From the NCBI GenBank assembly GCA_964605145.1, contig CAZSBG010000115.1:1-20132 (forward strand): a stretch of 20,132 bases of DNA, read 5' to 3'. Positions 5,628 to 13,615 of this stretch are shown in pieces (the first letter of the stretch is position 1; the number at the start of each line of letters is the position of its first letter). Origin of the DNA: CAZSBG01 sp964605145 (GTDB taxonomy: Bacteria > Zhuqueibacterota > Zhuqueibacteria > Thermofontimicrobiales > Thermofontimicrobiaceae). The position numbers and the translations under genes are program-made. A model generated the notes under the pieces. That model was not told the origin of the DNA, searched no databases, and saw only the letters and a program-made list of their open reading frames with translations.

Positions 5628-8600
5628 TCAGGTAAGTAAGGAATGAAACCCATTTACCGAATTACTCAACTGCTCCACCCAAAAATCCCAACACCGAATC
5701 CCCTTTTCATCCAAAATGGATTTCCCACGAGCCAGATGTTCCCGTGTCTTGCCCAAATCTCCCTGCGCCAAAAACAACCCCGCATAGCCCAATTCCACCT
5801 CGGGTGAACGCCGACGGTAACCTGTCTCTTGCACCAATTTATCCGCCTGCTCCACGTGCAACTTCAGCCGACCAATCATTTCATCTCGATTTAACCTTAC
5901 TTCTCTTCCATCCACCAGCACCTCAAAACCACCCCCTGCCGACTGAAGACTGGCGACTGACAATTGACAATTGACAATTCTGCCAGCTTCCAGATGATAA
6001 TCCACCATCCACAATTTCATATCCCCCCGCTCGGCAATCTCCCGTGCCTCCTCCAGATCGTCCCAGGCCTGGGGGAATTGGTTTTGGACACGATAACAAA
6101 AGGCACGGGCAAATAAACCAAGAGGCAAATGAGATTGATACCCTGCTTGCCGCAAGCCCGCCACCGCCTGGTTCAGGTAGTCCGCTGCCTGGTCCAATAG
6201 CTTCCCCCTTTGAAGGTCGGAGATGCGCCATGGCGTAAGGATTGAGGGGGATGTTTTTGCATTGGGAAGAAGAACACCCCCCTTGATCCCCCCTCGAGGG
6301 GGGAAACCTGCTACCGCTTCCAGCAAATACGCCCGTCCCAAAGAAAGTTTATCCAGCGAAATGTCCAAAAGCCATCTATTTCGTATTGCAATTTCAATCG
6401 TCTGCTTCGCCCGCTCCAGCACCTCCTGCACTTTACCCTGGGCGAGCAGCAGATCGCAGAACCGAAAGCCTCGCAGGGAATAGAGGTAGCGATACTCGGG
6501 CTGGCGCTTCCCCTGCATGGCTTCCGCCTGCCGAAACCAGTCTTCTGCCTGCGCCAACTCGCCCGCCTGCTGCAGGGCATCGGCCAATGTGGTGCGCATC
6601 GTCTCTTTCATAAAACCATCCCCGCTGCGGTCGGCAAACTCCACGCTCTGGCGGGCAGACGACACGGCAGCTTCGACATCGCCCAGCGTCAGATAGAGCT
6701 CGCTGAGATTGCCTGCATTTATCGCTGATTGTTTCAAATCTTTTTGTTTGATAAAATTATCCACTGCTGCCTGCATGGGTTGCGCCGCATCCCGCAGCCG
6801 TCCTAACGCCCGCAGAGTAAAACCTGCAATACTTAATGTTATAGCTTTATCAGAATCTATTAAGACTTGATTCGGTTTGCTCCATAGTTCTTCGAAAAAA
6901 TTGGATAATGCTGCCAAATCAGAACCAAATGCCCCAAGTTTATGAAACGTATAATAATCTCCACCTCTGCTAATTCGTTTCCAATAAACATCATCAAAGA
7001 TTTCCTGATGCTTCCCCGCCTGACAGCCATGCGCCACCGCTGCAAATAGCGGCTCCATCTCTTCCAAATTATCGGGCAATTCTTCTTTGGGCAGATTTTT
7101 GTAATATTCATACAACCGTTCGTGCGCCATGCGCCACGCGCCAGGCGCCTTCTCCCTCAGCTTCTGGCTGAAATGCTCACGGATCAGCGGGTGGCAGTCG
7201 AGGGTGTCGGGATCATCTGGATCCTGTTTCGCCAGCAAGCGCACTTCCCGCAGGCTATCTAAGGCGTAGCGCCAATCTTCATCGGGCAACTGCACCAGCG
7301 CCGCGGTCAAGCCTTGAATCGCAGGCGCGGCTCTCAACACTGCCATTGCGCCGCCGGGCGCGGGACGATCGAACAAGCCCATCAAATATAAAATATTCAG
7401 CTCGGGCTGGTCTTTGAACCAGCGCTCGTACGCCTCCATCACTTTGAACGCATGGGCGCCCTGCTTCTTTTCTTTGGTCATCCTGCCAATCCGGTCGCGC
7501 TGGCGAATATCGCCCTGGTACGCCACGGCTAAATAGCGCCCCAGCAAGGTCAGCGTCAGGGCATGACCGTCGAATTCATCCGCGACGGTTTGCAGCTCCA
7601 TCGCCTTGCCCTTCACGTCGAGGTGTGAGAGCAGTTGCGCCCCGGCAGCGGTTGACAGATGCTCCAAATTTTTACTCAAAACAGTGCTCCCCTCGCAGGG
7701 CTGTAAATCCGCCACTGTTAGTCGGGTGGTGATGATGCAGAGTCCCGGATTATGGCGCATCAGCTCCCGCAACAGGCTCTGCAACGCCGGATCTTTCAAT
7801 CGTCCTTCCATGACGCCCGGGGGATATTGCACCGGCTCCAGTCCATCCAGGATGATCAGGGTCCGCTGCTTGCAAATCAGCCCTGCCAGCCGCACGCCTT
7901 TGTCCCAGGGCGAGCCCCGGGTCGGATCCGGATCGCCAAACCAGGTGAGGGCAAAATTGATGAACGGGTCAGCCGACGCCTGTTTCCCTTCAGCCGCACC
8001 CTGGCTGTAAAATGAATAGCCCAGCACGCGTTCCGCGCCGCGGAAATGATCTGTTCCCATCTGATTGAGCCAGACATTGACCAGCGCGGTTTTGCCCACG
8101 CCGCCCCAGGCAACCAACGAAACAATGTTCGTCCCTTCATTTTCCCACGCTGCATCCAGCAGCTTTAATTCTTCTTCTCTGCCAAACAGCACGGGACTGG
8201 TGATTGGGAGTTTGGCGAGGGAGATTTTGAATTTTTCTTCTTTTTCAGGAGTTGGTGTAAACCTTTTCAACAGCTCAAAGATTTCCAGCAGCAGGCCGTG
8301 GCTGGCATCGACTTTTTCTGGGAGATTCAACAGCACTCGCAGCGCCAATTTTTCATCTTCGCTGACTTTATCCTTCAGATTGGTGAGAAATTGAGAGGCA
8401 TCCTGTTCAGCATTTCGATGGGGCAAAACTCTTTGAAACACCGAAATCAAGATTTGTTTTTGGGGTAATTCTTTTTCAATTTTAAAATCTTCCAGACTTG
8501 CAACAATGGTGGGATCAGTCAACACAGCAAGAATAAAACGTCGTTTGATCGATTCATTGATGGGGGCAATATGTTCAAAGGCGCTATTAAAAACTCGATC

Positions 8601-8774
8601 CAGCTTTGGCTCGAAAAACCTGTTTAAAAATGTGGATTCAACCAGCTTGTCCTGAACCAATTTCTCGTAAACCGCATCAACCGTCTTTTCAGGGAGCTTT
8701 TTAATGTAATCGATTAGCCCAATTTTTTGAGCGATCTTGTAAATGGAAAAGATAATCGTTATTCCAATCTCCAT
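5628..8774 (-). CDS. STAND NTPase with unrecognised N-terminal region and TPR-like C-terminus
   Basis: A 1048-residue signal-transducing ATPase. Residues 1-190 form a mostly helical region I do not recognise, with a hydrophobic first 20 residues; this is where an effector would sit. The NB-ARC-like core follows: FGREEEL (197-203), P-loop AWGGVGKT (222-229), Walker B LIILD (306-310), ITTR (348-351), a GHALTLTLLG motif (403-412) and a winged-helix 'DCHPLIREHF' (526-535). From about 640 to the end are TPR-like helical repeats, the likely sensor. A repeat-derived insert covers about 824-857 and a 7-bp tandem repeat codes for about 935-948. AGAGGA just upstream supports the ATG. Its paralogue lies at 10431-13487; the last third is near identical, the NTPase core much less. 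STAND proteins of this build often defend against phages; that role here is inferred. The last residues run into a short-repeat array. Confidence 0.88.
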   Translation of the reverse strand: MEIGITIIFSIYKIAQKIGLIDYIKKLPEKTVDAVYEKLVQDKLVESTFLNRFFEPKLDRVFNSAFEHIAPINESIKRRFILAVLTDPTIVASLEDFKIEKELPQKQILISVFQRVLPHRNAEQDASQFLTNLKDKVSEDEKLALRVLLNLPEKVDASHGLLLEIFELLKRFTPTPEKEEKFKISLAKLPITSPVLFGREEELKLLDAAWENEGTNIVSLVAWGGVGKTALVNVWLNQMGTDHFRGAERVLGYSFYSQGAAEGKQASADPFINFALTWFGDPDPTRGSPWDKGVRLAGLICKQRTLIILDGLEPVQYPPGVMEGRLKDPALQSLLRELMRHNPGLCIITTRLTVADLQPCEGSTVLSKNLEHLSTAAGAQLLSHLDVKGKAMELQTVADEFDGHALTLTLLGRYLAVAYQGDIRQRDRIGRMTKEKKQGAHAFKVMEAYERWFKDQPELNILYLMGLFDRPAPGGAMAVLRAAPAIQGLTAALVQLPDEDWRYALDSLREVRLLAKQDPDDPDTLDCHPLIREHFSQKLREKAPGAWRMAHERLYEYYKNLPKEELPDNLEEMEPLFAAVAHGCQAGKHQEIFDDVYWKRISRGGDYYTFHKLGAFGSDLAALSNFFEELWSKPNQVLIDSDKAITLSIAGFTLRALGRLRDAAQPMQAAVDNFIKQKDLKQSAINAGNLSELYLTLGDVEAAVSSARQSVEFADRSGDGFMKETMRTTLADALQQAGELAQAEDWFRQAEAMQGKRQPEYRYLYSLRGFRFCDLLLAQGKVQEVLERAKQTIEIAIRNRWLLDISLDKLSLGRAYLLEAVAGFPPRGGIKGGVLLPNAKTSPSILTPWRISDLQRGKLLDQAADYLNQAVAGLRQAGYQSHLPLGLFARAFCYRVQNQFPQAWDDLEEAREIAERGDMKLWMVDYHLEAGRIVNCQLSVASLQSAGGGFEVLVDGREVRLNRDEMIGRLKLHVEQADKLVQETGYRRRSPEVELGYAGLFLAQGDLGKTREHLARGKSILDEKGIRCWDFWVEQLSNSVNGFHSLLT
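5936..5977. repeat. In-frame 7-bp tandem repeat, 6 units (first STAND gene)
   Basis: Six 7-bp units of the pattern CTGNNNA or TTGACAA run from CTGCCGA at 5936 to TTGACAA ending at 5977. Because 3 units make 21 bp, the encoded peptide repeats every 7 residues (CQLSVAS then LQSA...). The matching place in the other STAND gene has 12 units. Confidence 0.7.
5941..6270. repeat. 330-bp tract identical to 10765-11094
   Basis: Comparing line by line, every base from 5941 to 6270 equals the base 4824 positions to the right, with the first mismatches at 5940 and 6271. Both copies lie in the same orientation, in the C-terminal coding part of the two STAND genes. One end abuts the 7-bp tandem repeat and the other lies inside the 106-bp repeat. 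Confidence 0.9.
6201..6306. repeat. 106-bp repeat element embedded in coding sequence (copy 1)
   Basis: The segment begins CTTCCCCC TTTGAAGG and ends CCTCGAGG GGGGAAA, so its ends are short inverted repeats, and it contains the tract CCCCCTTGATCCCCCC. It encodes about 34 residues (FPPRGGIKGGV through SDLQRGK) that interrupt a TPR-like helix pair between 'RAYLLEAV' and 'LLDQAADYLNQAV'. The sequence style is like G/C-run intergenic repeats found in many bacteria, here kept in frame. Copy 2 is at 11025-11130. Confidence 0.6.
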
Positions 8775-8810
8775 ATAATCCTCTTTTTGTCTGGATGATC
8801 AAACCTCATC

Positions 8811-8906
8811 TTTTCATTCGTCCCTAACGGGACTTTTTGCTCTATTTTGCCCATCTTTTCCCATAGATGAATCTATGGGCTATTTTCATTCTGTCCCTTG
8901 GGGGAC
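8811..8906. repeat. Three-hairpin palindromic repeat
   Basis: Two GTCCC....GGGAC hairpins (8820-8833 and 8893-8906), each preceded by TTTTCATTC, flank a central 9-bp hairpin CCCATAGAT/ATCTATGGG (8860-8868 and 8871-8879, 2-nt loop). The outer two form a direct repeat. There is no coding content. Similar 'CCATAGATGAATCTATGG' words are common intergenic repeats in FCB-group genomes, from memory. Confidence 0.55.
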
Positions 8907-8913
8907 TAATTTT

Positions 8914-8978
8914 CCTAATTACCTCGATTACCCAGTTACCCAAATATCGAATTAACTCACTTACCCACTCACCCAAAA
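8914..8978. repeat. Degenerate TTACCCA-type 8-9-bp tandem repeat
   Basis: Units such as TTACCTCGA, TTACCCAG, TTACCCAAA, TTAACTCAC and TTACCCAC follow each other directly after the stop codon of the DUF4143 ATPase gene (downstream on the minus strand). The same word family recurs at 10395-10434 and 14556-14622. Confidence 0.5.
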
Positions 8979-8979
8979 T

Positions 8980-10152
8980 TCAAATCGAGATTTCTTTAAG
9001 CCGCTCCAGCAAACCGAGAACATTGGTAATCAAAATATCCTGCCGTGTCTCTTCCCGATCGCCGCCGTAGACCACGATTCTGCCGTGGGGATAATCGGCG
9101 ATCACCTTTGCCAGGGCGCGAAATCCTTTGAAAAAATCAGGCGCAACAGTTTCTGCGGCTTTAATTTCAATGGGCAGAATGTGCTGGGCAATGTTGTAAA
9201 TCACATCGATCTCGTTGCCCGTGCTATCCCGATAAAAATTGAGATTATCTTTTTTGCCATTATTAAAACGCCATTTCAAAATCTCGGCGATCACCAAATT
9301 CTCGAATAAATTGCCCCGTAACGGATGGCTCTCCAGATGCGTAATGCTCTCAATTTCCAACAGGTAACTGGCAAGCCCCACATCGTAAAAATAGAGCTTG
9401 GGCGATTTGATCAGCCGCTTGCCCACGTTTCGATAATACGGCGTTAACAAAAAAACGATATAGCTCGCTTGAAGCAGCGACAGCCATTCACGGGCTGTGG
9501 TGTGAGTCACGCCCACATCATTTCCCAGGCTGTTCAAGTTCAGAATCTGACCAATTCGACCAGCGCAGATCCTGACAAATTTCTGAAATTGGCTGAGATT
9601 TTTAATCTGCATCAATTGTCGCAGATCTCGTTCCACATACGTTACAAAATAATCGCCCAATGCCTGGGTGGGATTGAGATGTTGATCGTAGATTCGGGGG
9701 TAAAAACCCGTATAGATCAGCTCATTCAGCGATGTGATGCCGTAATGATCCCTGACCTCGGTGATGCTGAACGGCAGCAATTTGAACAGGGCGGTTCGAC
9801 CCGCCAGCGACTGGCTGATGGAACCAACTATTTCAAATTGCTGGCTGCCGGTCAAAATAAACAAACCGTTTTTTCGCTGCGCGTCAACCATGCCCTGGAT
9901 ATAGGATAACAGTTGAGGCACATGCTGAATTTCATCAAGTACCGCGCCATCAGGTATTTTTCTCAAAAACCCTCGAGGATCAGCGCTGGCGAATTCTCGA
10001 TTATCCAGCAGCTCCAGATTGATGTAGGTTTTTTCTTTGAAGACTTCCCGAACCAGGGTGGTTTTGCCTGATTGTCGTGGACCAGTCACGGTTACGACTG
10101 GATATTTTTGGGTCAGTTGCAGGAGATGGTTGGTAATTTCACGACTCACCAT
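8980..10152 (-). CDS. AAA ATPase with DUF4143 C-terminal domain
   Basis: A 390-residue ATP-binding protein of the AAA_14/DUF4143 type, at the family's usual length. The P-loop GPRQSGKTT is at 24-32, Walker B AVLDE at 70-74, and the sensor-like LTGSQQ at 100-105. The DUF4143 part follows from about 170, with the VERDLR motif near 173. At the end is a PD-(D/E)XK-like pattern, D316 (NEIDVIY) and E329-x-K331 (PIEIKA), so a nuclease-like fold is present with key residues kept. The family is widespread and its function is poorly known; members are common in mobile and defence-rich DNA. The start has AGGT 8 nt upstream and a good promoter at 10230-10258. It lies between the two STAND genes on the same strand, and a link with them is only positional. 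Confidence 0.9.
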   Translation of the reverse strand: MVSREITNHLLQLTQKYPVVTVTGPRQSGKTTLVREVFKEKTYINLELLDNREFASADPRGFLRKIPDGAVLDEIQHVPQLLSYIQGMVDAQRKNGLFILTGSQQFEIVGSISQSLAGRTALFKLLPFSITEVRDHYGITSLNELIYTGFYPRIYDQHLNPTQALGDYFVTYVERDLRQLMQIKNLSQFQKFVRICAGRIGQILNLNSLGNDVGVTHTTAREWLSLLQASYIVFLLTPYYRNVGKRLIKSPKLYFYDVGLASYLLEIESITHLESHPLRGNLFENLVIAEILKWRFNNGKKDNLNFYRDSTGNEIDVIYNIAQHILPIEIKAAETVAPDFFKGFRALAKVIADYPHGRIVVYGGDREETRQDILITNVLGLLERLKEISI

Positions 10153-10229
10153 TTTTGTTACCTATCAGATGCGATATTCTTAATCTGGCTCTCAATTCAT
10201 GATGAAGTAGCCAATTTTTTTCATACATG

Positions 10230-10258
10230 ATAATACGCATAAATCTTGTAAATTGCAA
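10230..10258 (-). promoter_or_regulatory. Sigma-70-type promoter of the DUF4143 ATPase gene
   Basis: On the minus strand TTGCAA (10253-10258), a 17-bp spacer and TATTAT (10230-10235) form a good promoter about 78 bp before the ATG. The -35 box starts a small dyad, CTTG-7 nt-CAAG, that could be an operator, though this is speculative. Confidence 0.6.
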
Positions 10259-10394
10259 GTAGAAATTTCAAATTGCACAATATTGCTGGGACAAACAAAC
10301 ATGCGCTTTCAATCATGGTGCTTAATATAGCGCTTTGATGTTGAATTGTTAAGTGCTTGAGTTAGTTGAGTCAGGTAAGTGAGGAATAAAACCC

Positions 10395-10460
10395 AGTTAC
10401 CCACCCACTTAACCAACTTAACCACTTAACTTACTTAACTGCTCCACTTAACTGCTCCAC
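10395..10460. repeat. Tandem repeats across the 3' end of the TIR-STAND gene
   Basis: Words such as TTACCCA, CTTAACCAA and CTTAACCA run up to the stop codon at 10431. The last codons of the gene are themselves a perfect tandem duplication of 13 bp, TTAACTGCTCCAC at 10435-10447 and again at 10448-10460. The final residues (VEQLSGAVK) thus derive partly from repeat DNA. Confidence 0.6.
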
Positions 10461-13400
10461 CCAATAATCCCAACACCGAATCCCCTTTTCATCCAAAATG
10501 GATTTCCCACATGCCAGATGCTCCCGCGCCTTGTCCTTTTCCCCCTGCGCCAAAAACAGCGCCGCATAGCCCAATTCCACCTCGGGTGAGCGCCGATGGT
10601 ATTTTGTTTTTTTCACCAATTCCGCCGCCTGGTTCACGTGATTTTTCAACCGACCAATCATTTCATCTCGATTTAACCTTACTTCTCTTCCATCCACTAT
10701 CACCTGAAAACCGCTCACGGCCGACTGCTGACTGGCGACTGCCGACTGAGGACTGACAACTGGAGACTGAAGACTGGCGACTGACAATTGACAATTGACA
10801 ATTCTGCCAGCTTCCAGATGATAATCCACCATCCACAATTTCATATCCCCCCGCTCGGCAATCTCCCGTGCCTCCTCCAGATCGTCCCAGGCCTGGGGGA
10901 ATTGGTTTTGGACACGATAACAAAAGGCACGGGCAAATAAACCAAGAGGCAAATGAGATTGATACCCTGCTTGCCGCAAGCCCGCCACCGCCTGGTTCAG
11001 GTAGTCCGCTGCCTGGTCCAATAGCTTCCCCCTTTGAAGGTCGGAGATGCGCCATGGCGTAAGGATTGAGGGGGATGTTTTTGCATTGGGAAGATGAACA
11101 CCCCCCTTGATCCCCCCTCGAGGGGGGAAATCAGATACCGCTTCCAGCAAATACGCCCGTCCCAAAGAAAGCTTATCCAGAGCAATGCTCAATAAATTTC
11201 TAACAATTTTAAGTGATGCATTCGCCCGCTCCAGCACCTCCCGCACTTTACCCTGGGCGAGCAGCAGATCGCAGAACCGAAAGCCTCTGGTTGAATAAAG
11301 GTATGGGTATTGTGGAGTATCTTTTTTTTGTAATTTTTCTGCTTCTAATAAAACTTTATGCGCATCTGAAAATGCACCTGATTGGTACAAAGCCTCTGCC
11401 AGAATACCACGTGTATCGTAAGGTTGAAATTCATCCCCGCTGCGGTCGGCAAATTCCACGCTCTGGCGGGCAGACGACACGGCTGCTTCGACCTCGCCCA
11501 GCGTCAGATAGAGCTCGCTGAGGGTTCCTGCACCAGAAGCAGCATTCTTCCAATCTTTATTTTTAGCCACCATTTCATTTGCTGCCTGCATGGGTTGCGC
11601 CGCCTCCCGCAGCCGTCCTAACGCCCGCAGACCGAAGCCTGCCCAGCTCAAAGTAACAGCTTTATCGGCATCGGATAAATTTGTTACTATTTTGTTCCAG
11701 GGTTTTTCAAAGAAATTTGAAAGTGCTGACAAATCAGATCCAAAAGCACCAAGTTTATGAGCGCTGTATCCCTCATTTTTTCTTCTAATTCGATTATAAA
11801 ACACATCATCCAACGCCTCTTGATGCTTCCCCGCCTGACACCCATGCGCTACCGCCGCAAACAGCGGTTCCATTTCTTCCAGCTTATCGGGCAATTCTTT
11901 CTCAGGCAAATTCTTGTAATATTCATAAAGACGGCTATGTGCCGAGCGCCAGGAGCTAAGCGCTTTGCCCCGCAGCTTGTCAGCAAAATGTTCTCGGATG
12001 AGCGGATGGCAGTCGATCACATCGGGGCGGTGTTTGGCTTCACGGGCGATCAGTTTGAAATCCCGCAGCTTGTTTAGCAGGCGCAGCCAGTCGCTTTCGG
12101 AGCAGCGGGCAATGCGATCGGTCAAGCCAGGGATGATCGGCTTTTTCATGATCGCATCCAGCGCTTCCCTGGGTGCGGGACGGCTGAACAGCCCCAGCAT
12201 CAGCAGCAGCTCCAGCTCAACTCCCTCGCCGAAATGGTTGACAAAGGCTTCCATCACCCGTCGGGCATGTTTGCCTTTTTTCTCCAGGATCGGCAGATCA
12301 GGGATGGCAAAGCCAGGTTTTGCCAGATGGCCAGGAAAAATCCGCAGGTATTCTGCCAGCAGATTGATGGCTAAGGCATGATTGCCAAATTCACGGCTCA
12401 GCCGCTGCAGCTCGGCATCGTTAGCCTGCACCCGCCTGACTTTTAACAGGGCGCAGCCCGCTTCCTCAGAAATCTGTTCCAGATTAATTTGCTGGCATGA
12501 GTGGGGACAGCGGTCCAGCTCGGGCACATTTTCACGGGTGGTGATGACGCACAAGCCATTATTGCTGCGGGCAAGCTCCGCCACCAGGGTGCCCAGCGCC
12601 GGGTCTTTAATCTTGCCTTTTTCAAAATCAAAACCCGATTGCAGCGGCTCCATGCCGTCCAGGATCAGCAACGTTTTCTGGCGCCGCACCAGATCTGCCA
12701 GCCGCTTGCCCCTGTCCCAGGGCGAACGATAGTGTTCGGGATTTTGCTCGCCGAACCATAACAGAGCGTCATTGATAAAGGCATCGGCCGAGGTGACCTG
12801 CTCATTGGTACCCTGGCTGTAAAACGACCAGGCATAAACCCGCTGGGCGCCCCGAAAGTTGTCCCAGCGCAGTTTCTCGACCCATTTATTGACCAGCGTG
12901 CTTTTGCCAACCCCACCGTACGCCACAAAGCTTATCACGTTTTTGTTTTCGGATTGCCAGGCTTCGTCCAATAAATTGAGCTCATTGCTTCGGCCGAACA
13001 GTTCAAATTCAGTTTTGGGCAGATGCGCGAGGTCGATAAATTCGTCGCTCAAAATGGGGTAAGCAGGTTTTGGCGTCAGCACGGCAAAGTCTTTTTTGAT
13101 CTGTGCCATCAAACGATTCAGTTGAAAATCCCAATCGTTTTGGTTTCTGAAATCAGCGTAGGTGAACATTTTCAATCGGGGCGGAAGCTGGCAATCGCAG
13201 CGCATCAGCGGGAGGATTTTTTTGCGTAAGCCGATGGGATCCTGGGTTTGCAGCATGAGACCTTCGAACTGGGACCATTCGCTATTCACCCAATCAGGGG
13301 TGAAGACCAGCAGCGTTTTGGCGCACTGGTCCACTGCTCGTTCCATATTAATCAGGCTGGGCACGCCGATCTCGAAATCCCGATAGTCGATGTGCGTGGC

Positions 13401-13487
13401 AATTCCATTACCTTCCAGCTTGTTCAAGAGCCAATTTTTGACCCAATCCTGATCTTTGTGGCTGTAGCTGATAAATACCTGATTCAT
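10431..13487 (-). CDS. TIR-domain STAND NTPase with TPR-like C-terminus
   Basis: A 1018-residue protein built as TIR, NB-ARC-like NTPase, TPR-like repeats. The TIR domain (about 1-135) starts VFISYSH (4-10) and keeps the catalytic-type glutamate E75 in the SxWxxxE pattern 'SEWSQFE', so NAD cleavage on activation is plausible. The core has FGRSNEL (164-170), P-loop AYGGVGKST (189-197), Walker B LLILD (273-277), ITTR (315-318) and CHPLIREHF (493-501). The rest is helical repeats like those of the paralogue at 5628-8774. Known TIR-STAND proteins sense invaders and kill or arrest the cell by using up NAD; that role here is inferred. GGGGTGGA just before the ATG and a TTGACT promoter at 13558-13586 support the start. 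A 7-bp tandem repeat with 12 units and a 106-bp repeat element are both kept in frame. Confidence 0.92.
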   Translation of the reverse strand: MNQVFISYSHKDQDWVKNWLLNKLEGNGIATHIDYRDFEIGVPSLINMERAVDQCAKTLLVFTPDWVNSEWSQFEGLMLQTQDPIGLRKKILPLMRCDCQLPPRLKMFTYADFRNQNDWDFQLNRLMAQIKKDFAVLTPKPAYPILSDEFIDLAHLPKTEFELFGRSNELNLLDEAWQSENKNVISFVAYGGVGKSTLVNKWVEKLRWDNFRGAQRVYAWSFYSQGTNEQVTSADAFINDALLWFGEQNPEHYRSPWDRGKRLADLVRRQKTLLILDGMEPLQSGFDFEKGKIKDPALGTLVAELARSNNGLCVITTRENVPELDRCPHSCQQINLEQISEEAGCALLKVRRVQANDAELQRLSREFGNHALAINLLAEYLRIFPGHLAKPGFAIPDLPILEKKGKHARRVMEAFVNHFGEGVELELLLMLGLFSRPAPREALDAIMKKPIIPGLTDRIARCSESDWLRLLNKLRDFKLIAREAKHRPDVIDCHPLIREHFADKLRGKALSSWRSAHSRLYEYYKNLPEKELPDKLEEMEPLFAAVAHGCQAGKHQEALDDVFYNRIRRKNEGYSAHKLGAFGSDLSALSNFFEKPWNKIVTNLSDADKAVTLSWAGFGLRALGRLREAAQPMQAANEMVAKNKDWKNAASGAGTLSELYLTLGEVEAAVSSARQSVEFADRSGDEFQPYDTRGILAEALYQSGAFSDAHKVLLEAEKLQKKDTPQYPYLYSTRGFRFCDLLLAQGKVREVLERANASLKIVRNLLSIALDKLSLGRAYLLEAVSDFPPRGGIKGGVHLPNAKTSPSILTPWRISDLQRGKLLDQAADYLNQAVAGLRQAGYQSHLPLGLFARAFCYRVQNQFPQAWDDLEEAREIAERGDMKLWMVDYHLEAGRIVNCQLSVASLQSPVVSPQSAVASQQSAVSGFQVIVDGREVRLNRDEMIGRLKNHVNQAAELVKKTKYHRRSPEVELGYAALFLAQGEKDKAREHLACGKSILDEKGIRCWDYWVEQLSGAVK
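10718..10801. repeat. In-frame 7-bp tandem repeat, 12 units (TIR-STAND gene)
   Basis: Twelve consecutive 7-bp units, the first degenerate (CGGCCGA), then units of the form CTGNNNA, then TTGACAA twice. The encoded peptide has a 7-residue period (CQLSVAS, LQSPVVS, PQSAVAS, QQSAVSG). The paralogue has 6 units; the 42-bp difference is exactly 14 codons, so frame is kept. Confidence 0.75.
10765..11094. repeat. 330-bp tract identical to 5941-6270
   Basis: Second copy of the identical direct repeat, 4824 bp from the first. It lies in the C-terminal coding part of the TIR-STAND gene. The first differing bases are at 10764 and 11095. Confidence 0.9.
11025..11130. repeat. 106-bp repeat element embedded in coding sequence (copy 2)
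   Basis: This is the same element as at 6201-6306, at the same place in the paralogue and differing inside by one base (11095, Leu to His in the protein). Shared position means it was inserted before the duplication or spread by gene conversion. Confidence 0.6.
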
Positions 13488-13557
13488 GATCCACCCCGTT
13501 TTTTTCTCAGAACCTGAAGCGAAGTCAGCAGAAAATTACGTACTTTTGATTGCTTTG

Positions 13558-13586
13558 AATCTAATAAAAAAAACAGGAATAGTCAA
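13558..13586 (-). promoter_or_regulatory. Sigma-70-type promoter of the TIR-STAND gene
   Basis: On the minus strand TTGACT (13581-13586) is followed by a 17-bp T-rich spacer and TAGATT (13558-13563), about 71 bp before the ATG. Both boxes keep the most important positions. Confidence 0.6.
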
Positions 13587-13615
13587 TCCAAAATTCTGAA
13601 ATATTTGAATTTTTT

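Larger units (their letters stand above)
8775..8979. other. Spacer between DUF4143 ATPase and first STAND gene
   Basis: This 205-bp spacer holds the three-hairpin element listed at 8811-8906 and an array of TTACCCA-like 8-9-bp words (8914-8978) next to the stop codon of the ATPase gene. I see no strong promoter for the STAND gene, so it may be read from the ATPase promoter. Confidence 0.4.

Noticed and set aside
5923..6231. Alternative-frame proteins inside the STAND genes (also 10663-11055 and 11107-11298)
   Set aside because: They arise from the repeat elements and the strong bias of the real frame; the STAND frame carries the conserved domain pattern throughout.
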